A stretch of DNA of 64,000 bases from Buchnera aphidicola (Sipha maydis) (GCF_024029855.1 NZ_CP097205.1:310001-374000), one strand, 5' to 3'. Numbered from the stretch's first letter, positions 41,410 through 55,726 are shown. The notes: a model not told the origin generated them from the letters alone. Program-made: numbers and translations.

Positions 41410-41933
41410 AAAAAATTGCATATATTTATGCAAAAGCTATTTTTTATGTTGCGGTTAAAGAAAAAAGAATACGCCGTTGGAAAGAATTTTTAAAATTATT
41501 ATCTTTAATTATTCAAGATAAAAATATGAAATTTATTATATCTGGATATTTAGAATATCATATATCATATAAGTTTTTAAAATTTTTATTCAAAAATTTC
41601 AAATTATATGATTCTGAAAAAAAATTTTTAAAAATTTTATCTGAAAACAAAAAACTATCTTTAATTCCTGAAATTTATCAAGCGTATAAATATAAAAAAA
41701 ATACTTATGAACATATGATTCAAGTAGTCTTAAAAACTTCTCATTATATTAATAATTTACAAAAAAAAAACATAATTAATTTTTTAAGTAAATTTTTTTC
41801 TAAAAAAATTTCTTTAAAATTTTTTATAGATAAAAGTTTGATTAGTGGAATAGTAATTATTATAGACGGTTTTATAATTGATTATTCTATTAAATATGAT
41901 TTAGAATGTTTAATAAATTTTTTAAAAATATAA
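41400..41933 (+). CDS. atpH: ATP synthase F1 subunit delta
   Basis: 177 residues, as E. coli. The family pattern begins IAYIYAKAIFYVAVKEKR and ends GIVIIIDGFIIDYSIKYDL, corresponding to the GVIIRAGDMVIDGSVRGRL block. It links b to the alpha3beta3 head. It overlaps the end of atpF. Divergent in the middle, as usual for delta. Confidence 0.93.
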   Translation: MFLKKIAYIYAKAIFYVAVKEKRIRRWKEFLKLLSLIIQDKNMKFIISGYLEYHISYKFLKFLFKNFKLYDSEKKFLKILSENKKLSLIPEIYQAYKYKKNTYEHMIQVVLKTSHYINNLQKKNIINFLSKFFSKKISLKFFIDKSLISGIVIIIDGFIIDYSIKYDLECLINFLKI

Positions 41934-41948
41934 AAGAGAATGAAGATA

Positions 41949-43499
41949 ATGCAGATAAATTCTGTAGAAATTAGTAAAATAATTCAAAAACGTATTTTGG
42001 ATTTTAAAATTAATACACGTATATATAATGAAGGTCAAGTAATTTCTGTTATGGATGGGATTGTTAAAATTTATGGTTTAAATAATGTAATGCAAGGAGA
42101 AATGCTTGTATTATCTAAAAATATATATGCTATTGCATTAAATTTAGAAAAAGATATTGTTGGAGCTATTATTTTAGGTCCTTTTTCAGATATTTATGAA
42201 GGTATGAATGTCCGATGTACAGGAAAACTTTTAGAAGTTCCAGTAGGAGAGAATTTTTTAGGGCGTGTTGTTAATGCTTTAGGAATTCCTATTGATGGAA
42301 AAGGTGAAATTATTAATAACGGTTATTATCCTATAGAAAATAAAGCTCCTGAAGTTATTGATCGAGAAAAAATTAATAAACCTATTCATACTGGTTATTT
42401 ATCTATTGATTCTATGATACCTATTGGAAAAGGACAAAGAGAGTTAATTATTGGAGATAAACAAACTGGAAAAACATCTTTAGCTATTGATATAATAATT
42501 AATCAAAAAAATTTAGGTGTTAAATGTATTTATGTTGCAATTGGTCAAAAAATGTCATCTATTTCTGAAATTGTTCAAATTTTATTAAATAATGATGCTT
42601 TAGAAAATACGGTTGTTATTTCTGCATCTGCATCTGATTCAGCTGCTTTACAATATTTATCTCCATATTCCGGGTGTTCAATAGGAGAATATTTTAGGGA
42701 TAAAGGAGAAGATGTTCTAATTGTTTATGATGATTTATCTAAACATGCAATATCATATAGACAAATTTCTTTATTATTAAAAAGACCACCAGGAAGAGAA
42801 GCATATCCTGGAGATATATTTTATTTACATTCTAGATTATTAGAAAGAGCATCAAAAGTAAATGAGAAATATTTATTTTCTAAAAATAAAGCAAGATTTA
42901 TTAAAAAAAAACAAACTGGATCTTTAACAGCTTTTCCAATTATTGAAACACAGTTAGGAGATGTTGCATCTTTTGTTCCAACAAATATTATTTCTATTAC
43001 AGATGGTCAGATATTTCTAGAGTCTAATCTTTTTAATTCTGGAATACGACCTGCTGTTAATTCTGGAATATCAGTTTCTCGTGTAGGAAGTTCTGCACAA
43101 ATTGAAATTATTAAAAAATTTTCTGCAGGAATTAGAACTTTTTTAGCACAATATCAGGAGTTAGCAGCATTTTCACAATTTTCTTCAGATTTGGATGTTG
43201 ATACACAAAAACAATTAAGTTTTGGTAAAAAAATTATTGAATTATTAAAACAGAAGCAATACCAACCTCTTTCTATTGCTGAACAATCCATACTTTTATT
43301 TTTAATAGAAAAAAAAATATTAAATACAATTAAATTTAAAAATATTTATAATTTTAAAAAAAATTTCTTGTTTTATGCTAAAAAAAAATATTTTTCTTTA
43401 CTTAAAGAGATAAATAAATATGGAGAATATAATATTGTAATAGAAAAAAAAATAATGGATTTAATTAAATCGTTTCAAAAAGATTATAATGAAATATAA
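41949..43499 (+). CDS. atpA: ATP synthase F1 subunit alpha
   Basis: 516 residues from the ATG at 41949 (E. coli 513), where [12 protein letters not shown] matches the E. coli start; the ATG 9 bases upstream is less likely. Walker [23 protein letters not shown] (Walker B), the catalytic-interface arginine in [20 protein letters not shown], and [12 protein letters not shown] are conserved. Confidence 0.97.
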   Translation: MQINSVEISKIIQKRILDFKINTRIYNEGQVISVMDGIVKIYGLNNVMQGEMLVLSKNIYAIALNLEKDIVGAIILGPFSDIYEGMNVRCTGKLLEVPVGENFLGRVVNALGIPIDGKGEIINNGYYPIENKAPEVIDREKINKPIHTGYLSIDSMIPIGKGQRELIIGDKQTGKTSLAIDIIINQKNLGVKCIYVAIGQKMSSISEIVQILLNNDALENTVVISASASDSAALQYLSPYSGCSIGEYFRDKGEDVLIVYDDLSKHAISYRQISLLLKRPPGREAYPGDIFYLHSRLLERASKVNEKYLFSKNKARFIKKKQTGSLTAFPIIETQLGDVASFVPTNIISITDGQIFLESNLFNSGIRPAVNSGISVSRVGSSAQIEIIKKFSAGIRTFLAQYQELAAFSQFSSDLDVDTQKQLSFGKKIIELLKQKQYQPLSIAEQSILLFLIEKKILNTIKFKNIYNFKKNFLFYAKKKYFSLLKEINKYGEYNIVIEKKIMDLIKSFQKDYNEI

Positions 43500-43525
43500 T
43501 ATTTTATATATTGAAAATGGTTTTT

Positions 43526-45825
<2,300 letters not shown>

Positions 45826-45850
45826 AAAATAAAAGGAAATTTAAAGTTAT

Positions 45851-46264
45851 ATGTTTTTAACATTAAATATTGTGAGTTTAAAAAAAAATTTATATTATAA
45901 AAATATTAAATATGTTGTGTTAACAGGAGAAAAAGGAAATTTTAGTGTATATGTTCAACATGCTCATTTAATAACTTTTATTAAACCGGGAATAATCAAT
46001 GTTGTACAATCTAGTAATTTTTCTGAAAAATTGTATACTTCAAAAGGAATCGTAGAAGTTCAACCTAGATTAGTAAATTTAATATCTGATTATTTTTTTA
46101 ATATTACGCATCTAGATAAAAAAAAATTATTAAAAAAAAAAAAAATAATAGAAAATAAATATAATAAAATTAATATAGAAAGAAATTTAAATATTTTTAG
46201 AAAATACAAAGATATTTTAAAAAAAATAAAAATTTTAGAAAAAATAAAAAAAAATAAGAATTAA
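45851..46264 (+). CDS. atpC: ATP synthase F1 subunit epsilon
   Basis: 137 residues (E. coli 139). The N-terminal beta-sandwich keeps TGEKGNFSVYVQHAHLITFIKPG, the counterpart of [22 protein letters not shown]. The C-terminal regulatory helices are retained but lysine rich. It ends the operon and converges on gyrB through a GC-rich hairpin. Confidence 0.94.
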   Translation: MFLTLNIVSLKKNLYYKNIKYVVLTGEKGNFSVYVQHAHLITFIKPGIINVVQSSNFSEKLYTSKGIVEVQPRLVNLISDYFFNITHLDKKKLLKKKKIIENKYNKINIERNLNIFRKYKDILKKIKILEKIKKNKN

Positions 46265-46301
46265 TTTTTATAAAAATGAAATATTTCTTACATTTTGTGT
46301 T

Positions 46302-46338
46302 TTAGCGGCGGTGTATTTTATTTTTTTTCTGCCGCTAA
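46302..46338. terminator. GC-rich bidirectional terminator between atpC and gyrB
   Basis: TTAGCGGC (46302-46309) pairs with GCCGCTAA (46331-46338); two further pairs (G-C and one G-T wobble) extend the stem to 10 bp. The loop is T-rich, and T-rich or A-rich sequence flanks each side. A stem with five consecutive G-C pairs is exceptional in this AT-rich region and lies exactly between two convergent genes. Confidence 0.78.
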
Positions 46339-46382
46339 TAATTTTTTGATATAAAATTAATTTTTTTTTAATAATAAAACGT

Positions 46383-48815
<2,433 letters not shown>

Positions 48816-48862
48816 TTATATATTTGAAAATTTTTTCTTTTTACTAAAATTTTTTATATAAA

Positions 48863-49963
48863 TTATAGATATAAAGGTAAAATTATATATTTTAACTCTG
48901 GTTTATCTGGAACTTCAATTTGTAAATATTGAATTTTTTCATCAAGAATTAAATTAATAAAATTATTTTTTAAAACGTTTAAAACGTCTAATAAATAATT
49001 AATATTAAGAGATAATTTTATTTTTTTATGATACTTATATTTAAGTGTAAATTTATATTTTGCTTGTTCATCTTGATTGTGCGAAGTAATTTTACATTGA
49101 TTATTTGATAGTTTTAAATATATTCCTTTTAATTGCTCGTGAACTAAAATAGATACATGGGATAAAGATTTTTTTAATTTTTTTGCATTAGTTTTTATTG
49201 TATATTTTTTATCTTTAATTAAGATATGATCTAAATTTGGAAAATTACTATTTATTAATTTTGAAGTAAAAATAATATTTTCAATGTGAAATTGAATATA
49301 GTTTTTATGATATAGAATTGTTATTAAATTTTTTTTATGGTTTAAAAGTTTAATTAATTCAATAACTGATTTTCTGGGTAAAATCATAGAAAAAATAGGA
49401 TATCTTTCTTTTATTTTTTTCTTAAAGATTGCCATTCTATGTCCATTAGTTGCAATAGATCTAATATATTTTTTTTGAAATTCTATGAAAATTCCATTTA
49501 AATATGGTCTAATATCTTGTGAAGACATTGAAAAATAAATATATTCTAACATATTTTTAAAAATTTTTTGTTCTATATGAAATTTTCTTTTATATTTTTT
49601 TTTTTTAAAATATGGGAATTTTTTTTCAGAAATTGTTAGTAAACAAAATTTACTTTTATTTGATGAAATATATAATTTTTTTTTTATTAATTTAATATAA
49701 ATTAATGATTTTTCGGAAATTATTCTGAATATTTCTAACATTTTTCTTCCTGAAACAGTAATTTTTCCTGGATTACATTCATAATCATTAGAAATTTTAT
49801 ATATTAGCTCAATTTCTGTATTTGTGCTTCTTAAAAATATATTTTTTTTATTAATTTCAATTAAAATATTTCCTAAAATTTTATTAGGATTATTTTTTAT
49901 TAATAATGTATTAATCTTTTGTAATGGAATTAAAATATTTTTTTTTTCAGTAATAAATTTCAT
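48863..49963 (-). CDS. dnaN: DNA polymerase III sliding clamp DnaN
   Basis: 366 residues, the E. coli length. Start MKFITEKKNILIPLQKI, then VSGRKMLEIFRII, RPYLNGIFIEF, TNGHRMA and the C-terminal clamp end YIILPLYL (E. coli YVVMPMRL). The hydrophobic cleft region is recognisable. It starts 4 bases after dnaA ends, in the dnaA-dnaN-gyrB operon. Confidence 0.95.
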   Translation of the reverse strand: MKFITEKKNILIPLQKINTLLIKNNPNKILGNILIEINKKNIFLRSTNTEIELIYKISNDYECNPGKITVSGRKMLEIFRIISEKSLIYIKLIKKKLYISSNKSKFCLLTISEKKFPYFKKKKYKRKFHIEQKIFKNMLEYIYFSMSSQDIRPYLNGIFIEFQKKYIRSIATNGHRMAIFKKKIKERYPIFSMILPRKSVIELIKLLNHKKNLITILYHKNYIQFHIENIIFTSKLINSNFPNLDHILIKDKKYTIKTNAKKLKKSLSHVSILVHEQLKGIYLKLSNNQCKITSHNQDEQAKYKFTLKYKYHKKIKLSLNINYLLDVLNVLKNNFINLILDEKIQYLQIEVPDKPELKYIILPLYL

Positions 49964-49967
49964 AATT

Positions 49968-51278
49968 TTATACAGATAGTTTTTTTAGTAAAATATTATA
50001 ATTTTTTTGGATAATAAGATTTTTATTATACAATTTTTTTATCTTTTTACATGCATATAAGACAGTTGTATGTGTTTTTTTATTAAAAAAATTTCCAATT
50101 TCTTGTAAACTATGTTTAGTTAGATTTTTAGAAAGAGTCATAGCTATTTGGCGTGGGAGTATAATAGATTTATTTTTTTTAATAGATAATAATTCAGATA
50201 ACTTAATATTATAATGTTTTGATACGATTTTTTGAATTTTTTTTATAGTAATTTTTTTTTTTTTTACTTGTAAAAAATCTTTTAATATTTTTTTTATAAG
50301 ATTTATAGTAATATTTTTATGTTTATTAAACAAAAGGTTTGCTTGAATTTTATTTAAAATACTTTCAAGTTCACGAACATTTGATTTAAAGTTGTTTGCA
50401 ATAAAATATATTATTCTGTATGGTAAAAAAATATTTTTTTCATGAGATTTTTTAATCAAAATTTTAATTCGTGTATTTTTTGTAGGAGTATTGATGCATA
50501 CACTTAATCCAGAATCTAGTCTTGATTGTAATCTTTCATTTATTCCTTTCATTTTGGTTGGATAACAATTAGAAGTAATAATAATTTGTTTATTTTTTTC
50601 AATTAAATCATATATAGTATAAAAAAATTCTTCTTGCGTTCTATTTTTATATGAAAAAAATTGAATATCTTCTATTATTAAAATATTTGCTGAACGGTAA
50701 TATTTTTTAAATTTTTCAATAGAATTATTTTTTAATGACTTAACCATTTTTTGCACGAAATGTTCAGATTTTATATATATTATTTTTTGATATTTTTTTT
50801 TTTCTAAAGAGTTTTTAATTGCATATAATAAATGAGTTTTTCCTAATCCTGTTTTTCCATATAAAAAAAATGGATTATAAAAATTTCCTGGATTTTGTGC
50901 TATATGATATGCTGATTGATATGCTAATTTATTAGATTTTCCAATAATAAAATTTTTGAATTTATACTTTTTTAAAACATTTTCCTGATTATTTTCATTT
51001 TTTTTTATATTATAGTTTTTAGATATTTGAATAATTTTTTTATTTATAATTAGTTTTATATGACTAGATTTGATATTAAAATATTTTTTTACTAATATTT
51101 TTATTTTTTTTAAATATTTTTCTTTAATCCAAAGTAAAAAAAAATTGTTGGGAGTATATAAAAAAAAATTTTTTTTTTTAATTTTTGGTTGTAAAGGGCG
51201 TATCCACATATTAAATTCACTTTGTGGTATTTTTTTTTTAAAATAATTAATACATTTTTTCCATTTTAAATAAAACAT
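49968..51278 (-). CDS. dnaA: Replication initiator DnaA
   Basis: 436 residues (E. coli 467), shortened in the domain II linker. Domain I: WKKCINYFKKKIPQSEFNMWIRPL. AAA+ domain: Walker A KTGLGKTHLLYAI, Walker B ILIIEDIQF, sensor and arginine-finger block GINERLQSRLDSGL. Domain IV: LPRQIAMTLSKNLTKHSLQEIGNFF, then KKTHTTVLYA where the universal signature is DHTTV. The Asp is replaced by Thr402, a residue that reads bases in the DnaA box. It is divergent from rpmH. Confidence 0.97.
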   Translation of the reverse strand: MFYLKWKKCINYFKKKIPQSEFNMWIRPLQPKIKKKNFFLYTPNNFFLLWIKEKYLKKIKILVKKYFNIKSSHIKLIINKKIIQISKNYNIKKNENNQENVLKKYKFKNFIIGKSNKLAYQSAYHIAQNPGNFYNPFFLYGKTGLGKTHLLYAIKNSLEKKKYQKIIYIKSEHFVQKMVKSLKNNSIEKFKKYYRSANILIIEDIQFFSYKNRTQEEFFYTIYDLIEKNKQIIITSNCYPTKMKGINERLQSRLDSGLSVCINTPTKNTRIKILIKKSHEKNIFLPYRIIYFIANNFKSNVRELESILNKIQANLLFNKHKNITINLIKKILKDFLQVKKKKITIKKIQKIVSKHYNIKLSELLSIKKNKSIILPRQIAMTLSKNLTKHSLQEIGNFFNKKTHTTVLYACKKIKKLYNKNLIIQKNYNILLKKLSV

Positions 51279-51533
51279 TTAATTATACTCCACAAGAAAA
51301 AATATTAAGTTTCTAATTTAATAGAATATTAAATTGAAAAATTTTTATTTATATTTTGAGAAATAAAAATAAAGAAAATGATTATATGATGTTATAATGT
51401 ATAATAAAAATATATTTTAATTTTTTTTATAATATATTATTATTTTTGTATTTATAAATATTTCAGAAAATATAAATTTAAAAATTTTTTATTTTTTTTA
51501 AATAAAAATTCATTTATATTAGGTTTTAGGATT

Positions 51534-51677
51534 ATGAAAAGAACTTTTCAACCATCAGTTTTAAAAAAAAATCGAGTACACGGTTTTAGAAAAAGAATGT
51601 CTACTAAAAATGGTCGTCATATTTTATCTCGAAGAAGAGCAAAAGCGCGGTTTTTTTTAACAATTTCTTCTAAATAA
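51534..51677 (+). CDS. rpmH: 50S ribosomal protein L34
   Basis: 47 residues (E. coli 46), too short for many gene finders. [39 protein letters not shown] and a slightly altered end FFLTISSK. The AGGTTTTAGG before the ATG offers a ribosome binding site. It is first in rpmH-rnpA-yidC-mnmE, divergent from dnaA as in almost all bacteria. Confidence 0.97.
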   Translation: MKRTFQPSVLKKNRVHGFRKRMSTKNGRHILSRRRAKARFFLTISSK

Positions 51678-51696
51678 TACGATTTAAAAATCTCTT

Positions 51697-52047
51697 GTGA
51701 AAAAATTTTCTTTTAAAAAAAAATTTAGATTATTAAGTTCGCAACAATATAAAAATGTTTTTAAACATTCTTATATAGTAAAATTTAAGGAGATCTTTAT
51801 ATTTTCTCGAAAAAATAATGTAAAATATTCTCGATTAGGTATTTCAATTGCAAAAAAAAATATAAAAAAAGCTAATAAAAGAAATTATTTTAAAAGAGTT
51901 ATTAGAGAATTTTTTCGCATTAATAAAGAAAATTTTTGTAAAATGGATTTTGTTGTTAATATAAAAAGACAAGATATAAAATCTCATAAATTTTTTTTGA
52001 AGAGATTGAGTTTTTTATGGTATAAAAATTTTTTTAAACCAAAATAA
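51697..52047 (+). CDS. rnpA: Ribonuclease P protein component RnpA
   Basis: 116 residues (E. coli 119) from a GTG start 19 bases after rpmH. FRLLSSQQYKNVF, the RNA-binding ISIAKKNIKKANKRNYFKRVIREFFR (RNR motif) and MDFVVNIKR identify it. It assists the RNase P RNA in maturing tRNA 5' ends. yidD, which follows in E. coli, is absent from the 142 bases before yidC. Confidence 0.95.
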   Translation: MKKFSFKKKFRLLSSQQYKNVFKHSYIVKFKEIFIFSRKNNVKYSRLGISIAKKNIKKANKRNYFKRVIREFFRINKENFCKMDFVVNIKRQDIKSHKFFLKRLSFLWYKNFFKPK

Positions 52048-52189
52048 ATTGTTTTAAGATGCGAATGTTTTTTTATAATATTTAAATTAATTATTTTACT
52101 TTAACTAAATTTTAATAATTTAAAATTTAAAAAAAAAGATTAATTTAATAACTTACTAACAAATATATTAAATAAAAGAGCAGAAAAAT

Positions 52190-53976
52190 ATGAATTATAG
52201 ACGAATTTTTTTTATTTTTTCTTTTATCGTTGTTTCTTTTTTTTTATGGCATGTATTGCATAATAAGAATTCTTCAGAGAATATAAATTCTACTAAAGAT
52301 AGTTCTGTAAAAACTCAGCAAAATGATAAAAATGATCAACAAAATCAAGATCCGAATAAGCCAAAAGAAGCTCCAAAAACACCAGAAAAAACAGAAAATC
52401 CAAATGCTCCAAAAGAAGCTCCAAAAACACCAGAAAAAACAGAAAATCCAAATGCTCCAAAAGAAGCTCCAAAAACACCAGCGAAAACAGAAAATCCAAA
52501 TGCTCCGAAAGAAGCTCCAAAAACACCAGCGAAAACAGAAAATCCAAATGCTCCGAAAGAAGCTCCAAAAACACCGATAAAAGTAGAAACTCCGAGTGCT
52601 CCGAAAGAAGCTCCAAAAACACCGATAAAAGTAGAAACTCCGAGTGCTCCAAAAAATGAAGTAAAAAAACAAGAAGATGATATAAATGATCATAGCTATG
52701 ATGAAGCAGCGAGTCAAGGAGATGCTGATCATATTGATGATGTTGCAGATTTAGTTTCTAAAAAAGATAATAATTCTTATAAATTTGAAATTTTTCAAAA
52801 TAATATTTCAAAGAAACAATCTAGTTTTTTTTTTTAAAAAATTTGAATAAAAAAAAATATTTTCAGTTAAATAATAATATTTATGATTTGAGTAAGAAAA
52901 AAATATCTAAAAATTTTTTGCGAAAATCATTAAATATTATTAACGTACAAGGATTATCATGTAATACTGATGATTTATATGGTTTTTCTCAAAATATAAT
53001 TCATCTATACAATAATAAAACTTTTCAGGTAAATTGTTCGAATGATAATCAATTTTTAGATAAAAATTTTTACAATAGACATTTTACAGAGTTGAAAAAA
53101 TTATTTTCTCATAATAGTAATTTTTTTCACGTAGTGATTGTAAGAATTTTAAATTTTGTTTGTTACAATATTTTTGAGTTTCTTTCTACTCTTAAAAAAA
53201 ATATATTTTTATTTTTTTTTTTATCAAATTATAAAAAAAATTTTTTTTTAGATTCTCTGGTTGATACAAAAGTTCAAAAAGAAGAGTTATCTGTTGTAAA
53301 TAATAATAAATCAACAGTTAATTATGGATTTTTTTGGTTTTTGTCTCAACCTTTATTTATATTATTAAAATTTTTTTATAGAATAATAGGAAATTGGGGA
53401 TTTTCTATAATTTTATTAACAATATTAATACGTTTATTAATGTATCCTTTAACAAAATCTCAATATCTTTCTATGATACATTTAAAAAATTTACAACCTA
53501 AGTTAGATTTTTTGAAAGAAAAATATAAAAACAATACAACTAAAATGAGCGAGAAAGTTGTTAAATTATATCAGAAAAATAATCTTTCTCCTTTTTCAGG
53601 ATTTTTTTCATTAATTATTCAAATGCCAATTTTTTTAGCTTTTTATTATACTTTAACTAATACATCTGAATTAAAAAATGCTCCTTTTATATTTTGGATT
53701 CATGATCTTTCAAATTATGATCCATTTTATATACTTCCAGTGATTATGGGGGTAACGATGTTAATAACACAGAAGATTTCTTCGCAAAAAAGTCTTCAAG
53801 AAATTTTATCAGGGAGTATGCAAGAAAAGTTAATGATGTTGTTACCAATATTTTTTATAGTATTTTTTTTATGGTTTCCGTCTGGATTGGTTCTGTATTA
53901 TATTGTAAGTAATGTATTTAGCATTGTACAACAAAAATATGTTTATGATGAATTTAACAAAAAAAAATTAATTTAA
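52190..53976 (+). CDS. yidC: Membrane insertase YidC, with a repeat-expanded spacer and a frameshift at T11
   Basis: Two frames. 52190-52837 encodes the first membrane span (RIFFIFSFIVVSFFLWHVLH, like VIALLFVSFMIWQAW of E. coli), then six 16-residue PKEAPKTP-type repeats. 52843-53976, in the next frame, encodes the conserved insertase core from VNYGFFWFLSQPLF through IGNWGFSIILLTILIR (with the functional Arg), FSLIIQMPIFLAFYYTL and FFLWFPSGLVLYYIVSN. One extra T in the T11 run at 52825-52835 fuses them into 595 residues (E. coli 548). The periplasmic P1 domain between is hardly recognisable. In E. coli most of P1 is dispensable, the core is essential. Alternatively the core is translated alone from TTG 52843, without the first span. 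Confidence 0.85.
52349..52654 (+). repeat. 48-bp tandem repeat (six copies plus a partial) in yidC
   Basis: Each 48-bp unit encodes a 16-residue block such as NPNAPKEAPKTPEKTE. Six full copies cover residues 54-149 and a partial one adds TPSAPK. Variants come in neighbouring pairs at the last positions (EKTE twice, AKTE twice, IKVE twice), which points to stepwise duplication. The region is richer in G and C than its surroundings and is open in several frames on both strands as a by-product. Confidence 0.93.
52825..52835 (+). repeat. T11 homopolymer at the yidC frameshift
   Basis: Eleven consecutive T followed by six A. The first yidC frame reads Phe-Phe-Phe-stop through it; twelve T would join it to the downstream insertase frame. 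Confidence 0.85.
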
Positions 53977-54030
53977 TTTTTTTTAAAAAAAAATTTTCTT
54001 CTAAAATAATAATCATTCTTTTAAAAATAT

Positions 54031-55401
54031 ATGTCTGATACAACAATCGTTGCTCAAGTAACTCCTCAAGGGAATGGTGGAGTTTATATAGTAAGAATTT
54101 CTGGTAAAAAATCTCATAGAGTTTCTTTAGATGTTTTAGGAAAAATTTTAAAACCTAGATATGCTAGTTATGTAAAATTTTTTGATGTGAATAGTGAAGT
54201 TTTAGATCAAGGTATTGGAATATGGTTTCCTGCACCTAATTCATATACAGGAGAAGATGTGCTTGAATTACAAGGTCATGGAAATAGTTATATTGTTAAA
54301 CTATTAATTAAAAGAATTCTAAAAATACCAGGAATACGTATTGCTCGACCAGGAGAATTTTCTGAAAGAGCTTTTTTAAATGATAAAATAGATTTAACAC
54401 AAGCAGAATCTATTATAGATTTAATTAATGCAAGTTCTGAATCAGCAGTGAAAGCATCTTTAAAATCTTTAAATGGATCTTTTTCAGATAAAATTAAAAA
54501 TATTATTAATAAGGTTGTTGATATTCGTGTAATGTTAGAATCAGAATTAAATTTTTCAGAAGAAGAAGATTTAAATATAAATTTTAAAAAAAAATTTTTA
54601 AAAAAAATAAAAAATATTATTAATTGTTTAGATAATTTATTATGTTTATCAAAAAATAGAAAAATTATACAAAATGGAATAAAAGTTGTAATTGCTGGTT
54701 TTCCAAATACTGGGAAATCTAGTTTTTTTAATTTATTGTCATGTAAAAAATTTTCTATAGTAACAAATATTAAAGGAACGACAAGAGATTTAATTCATAA
54801 TAAAATTTATTTTAATAAATTTCTTATAGAATTAACTGATACTGCAGGTATACGTAGAACGCAAAATAAAGTTGAAAAAATTGGTATTTCTCTTGCTAAA
54901 AAAGAAATTTATAAATCTGAAATTTTATTTTTTTTAATAGATATTACTAAAAATAAAAATGATCAATTGAAAAAGTTTTTCAAGTTTATTCAAAAACTTC
55001 CAAGCTCTATTACTATTATTTTAATTTGTAATAAAATCGATTTAACAAATATTCCTCCGCATTTATCTATTTATAAAAATATACATTGTATTTATATGTC
55101 AATTAAAAAAAAAATCGGATTAGATATTTTTATTAAATATTTTAAAAAAATTTTAAAGAAGTATAATTATGATGTTTGTGGAGAAAATTTCTTTTTAGCA
55201 CGGCAAAGACATTTAGAAGAAATAATTTTAGCCAAAAAGGAATTAATTTTAGGTAAGAAGGAATGGAAAAAAAATAAAAATTATGAAGTAATAGCTTATT
55301 TTTTACAAAATGCTCAAAATGCGTTAAATAGAGTTACTGGAAAAATTTTTTCTCGCGATATTCTAAATAAAATTTTTTCTCGTTTTTGTATAGGAAAATA
55401 A
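54031..55401 (+). CDS. mnmE: tRNA modification GTPase MnmE (TrmE)
   Basis: 456 residues (E. coli 454). N-terminal folate-binding domain (TIVAQVTPQGNGGVYIVRISG), helical domain with RPGEFSERAFLNDKIDLTQAE, GTPase domain with G1 AGFPNTGKSSFFN, DTAGIRRTQNKVE and NKID, and the C-terminal catalytic FCIGK. It acts with MnmG on U34 of tRNAs. It ends the rpmH operon block. Confidence 0.96.
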   Translation: MSDTTIVAQVTPQGNGGVYIVRISGKKSHRVSLDVLGKILKPRYASYVKFFDVNSEVLDQGIGIWFPAPNSYTGEDVLELQGHGNSYIVKLLIKRILKIPGIRIARPGEFSERAFLNDKIDLTQAESIIDLINASSESAVKASLKSLNGSFSDKIKNIINKVVDIRVMLESELNFSEEEDLNINFKKKFLKKIKNIINCLDNLLCLSKNRKIIQNGIKVVIAGFPNTGKSSFFNLLSCKKFSIVTNIKGTTRDLIHNKIYFNKFLIELTDTAGIRRTQNKVEKIGISLAKKEIYKSEILFFLIDITKNKNDQLKKFFKFIQKLPSSITIILICNKIDLTNIPPHLSIYKNIHCIYMSIKKKIGLDIFIKYFKKILKKYNYDVCGENFFLARQRHLEEIILAKKELILGKKEWKKNKNYEVIAYFLQNAQNALNRVTGKIFSRDILNKIFSRFCIGK

Positions 55402-55450
55402 TTTATTTATGATTTCAATTTCTCGGTATATAAAATATTTTTTTTAAATT

Positions 55451-55523
55451 TGCCCGAAGGTGGAATTGAACCACCGACACGGGGATTTTCAGTCCCCTGC
55501 TCTACCAACTGAGCTATCCGGGC
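55451..55523 (-). tRNA. tRNA-Phe (GAA)
   Basis: 73 bases, acceptor GCCCGGA / TTCGGGC (one G-T pair), anticodon loop CTGAAAA giving GAA, T-loop TTCAATT, discriminator A. It matches E. coli pheV closely. CCA is not encoded. Confidence 0.96.
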
Positions 55524-55611
55524 ATAATACATAGTAAAACATTAATTCTTATAATTTGTCAATATTTTTTTCTTTTTTATTTAAAAAAAAATCTTTATTT
55601 TTATATTTAAA

Positions 55612-55641
55612 CCTTGAAAGTAATATAAATAGTCCACATAT
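55612..55641 (+). promoter_or_regulatory. Sigma-32 (heat-shock) promoter of groESL
   Basis: CCTTGAAA at 55612-55619 and CCACATAT at 55634-55641, separated by 14 bases, fit the sigma-32 consensus (CTTGAAA, 13-15 bases, CCCCATNT) well. It lies 86 bases before the groES start, and rpoH is present at 61.2 kb. Confidence 0.75.
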
Positions 55642-55726
55642 CTAATTTTAGAATACAAAGATTATCGTAAGAAATTTTTTATTAAAATTAATAATTAAAG
55701 AAAAATGTGAAAGGAGATCTTAAAAA

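Noticed and set aside
51393..51398. TATAAT as a promoter for rpmH or dnaA
   Set aside because: No -35 element at proper distance; the hexamer is expected by chance at this base composition.
52349..52654. CRISPR-like array
   Set aside because: Units are contiguous without unique spacers, keep codon phase and encode a protein repeat; no cas genes.
52274..52732. Long open frames on the minus strand and in another plus frame across the yidC repeats
   Set aside because: A 48-bp repeat without stops in one frame tends to be open in others. The antisense products are W/F/C-rich repeats with no meaning.
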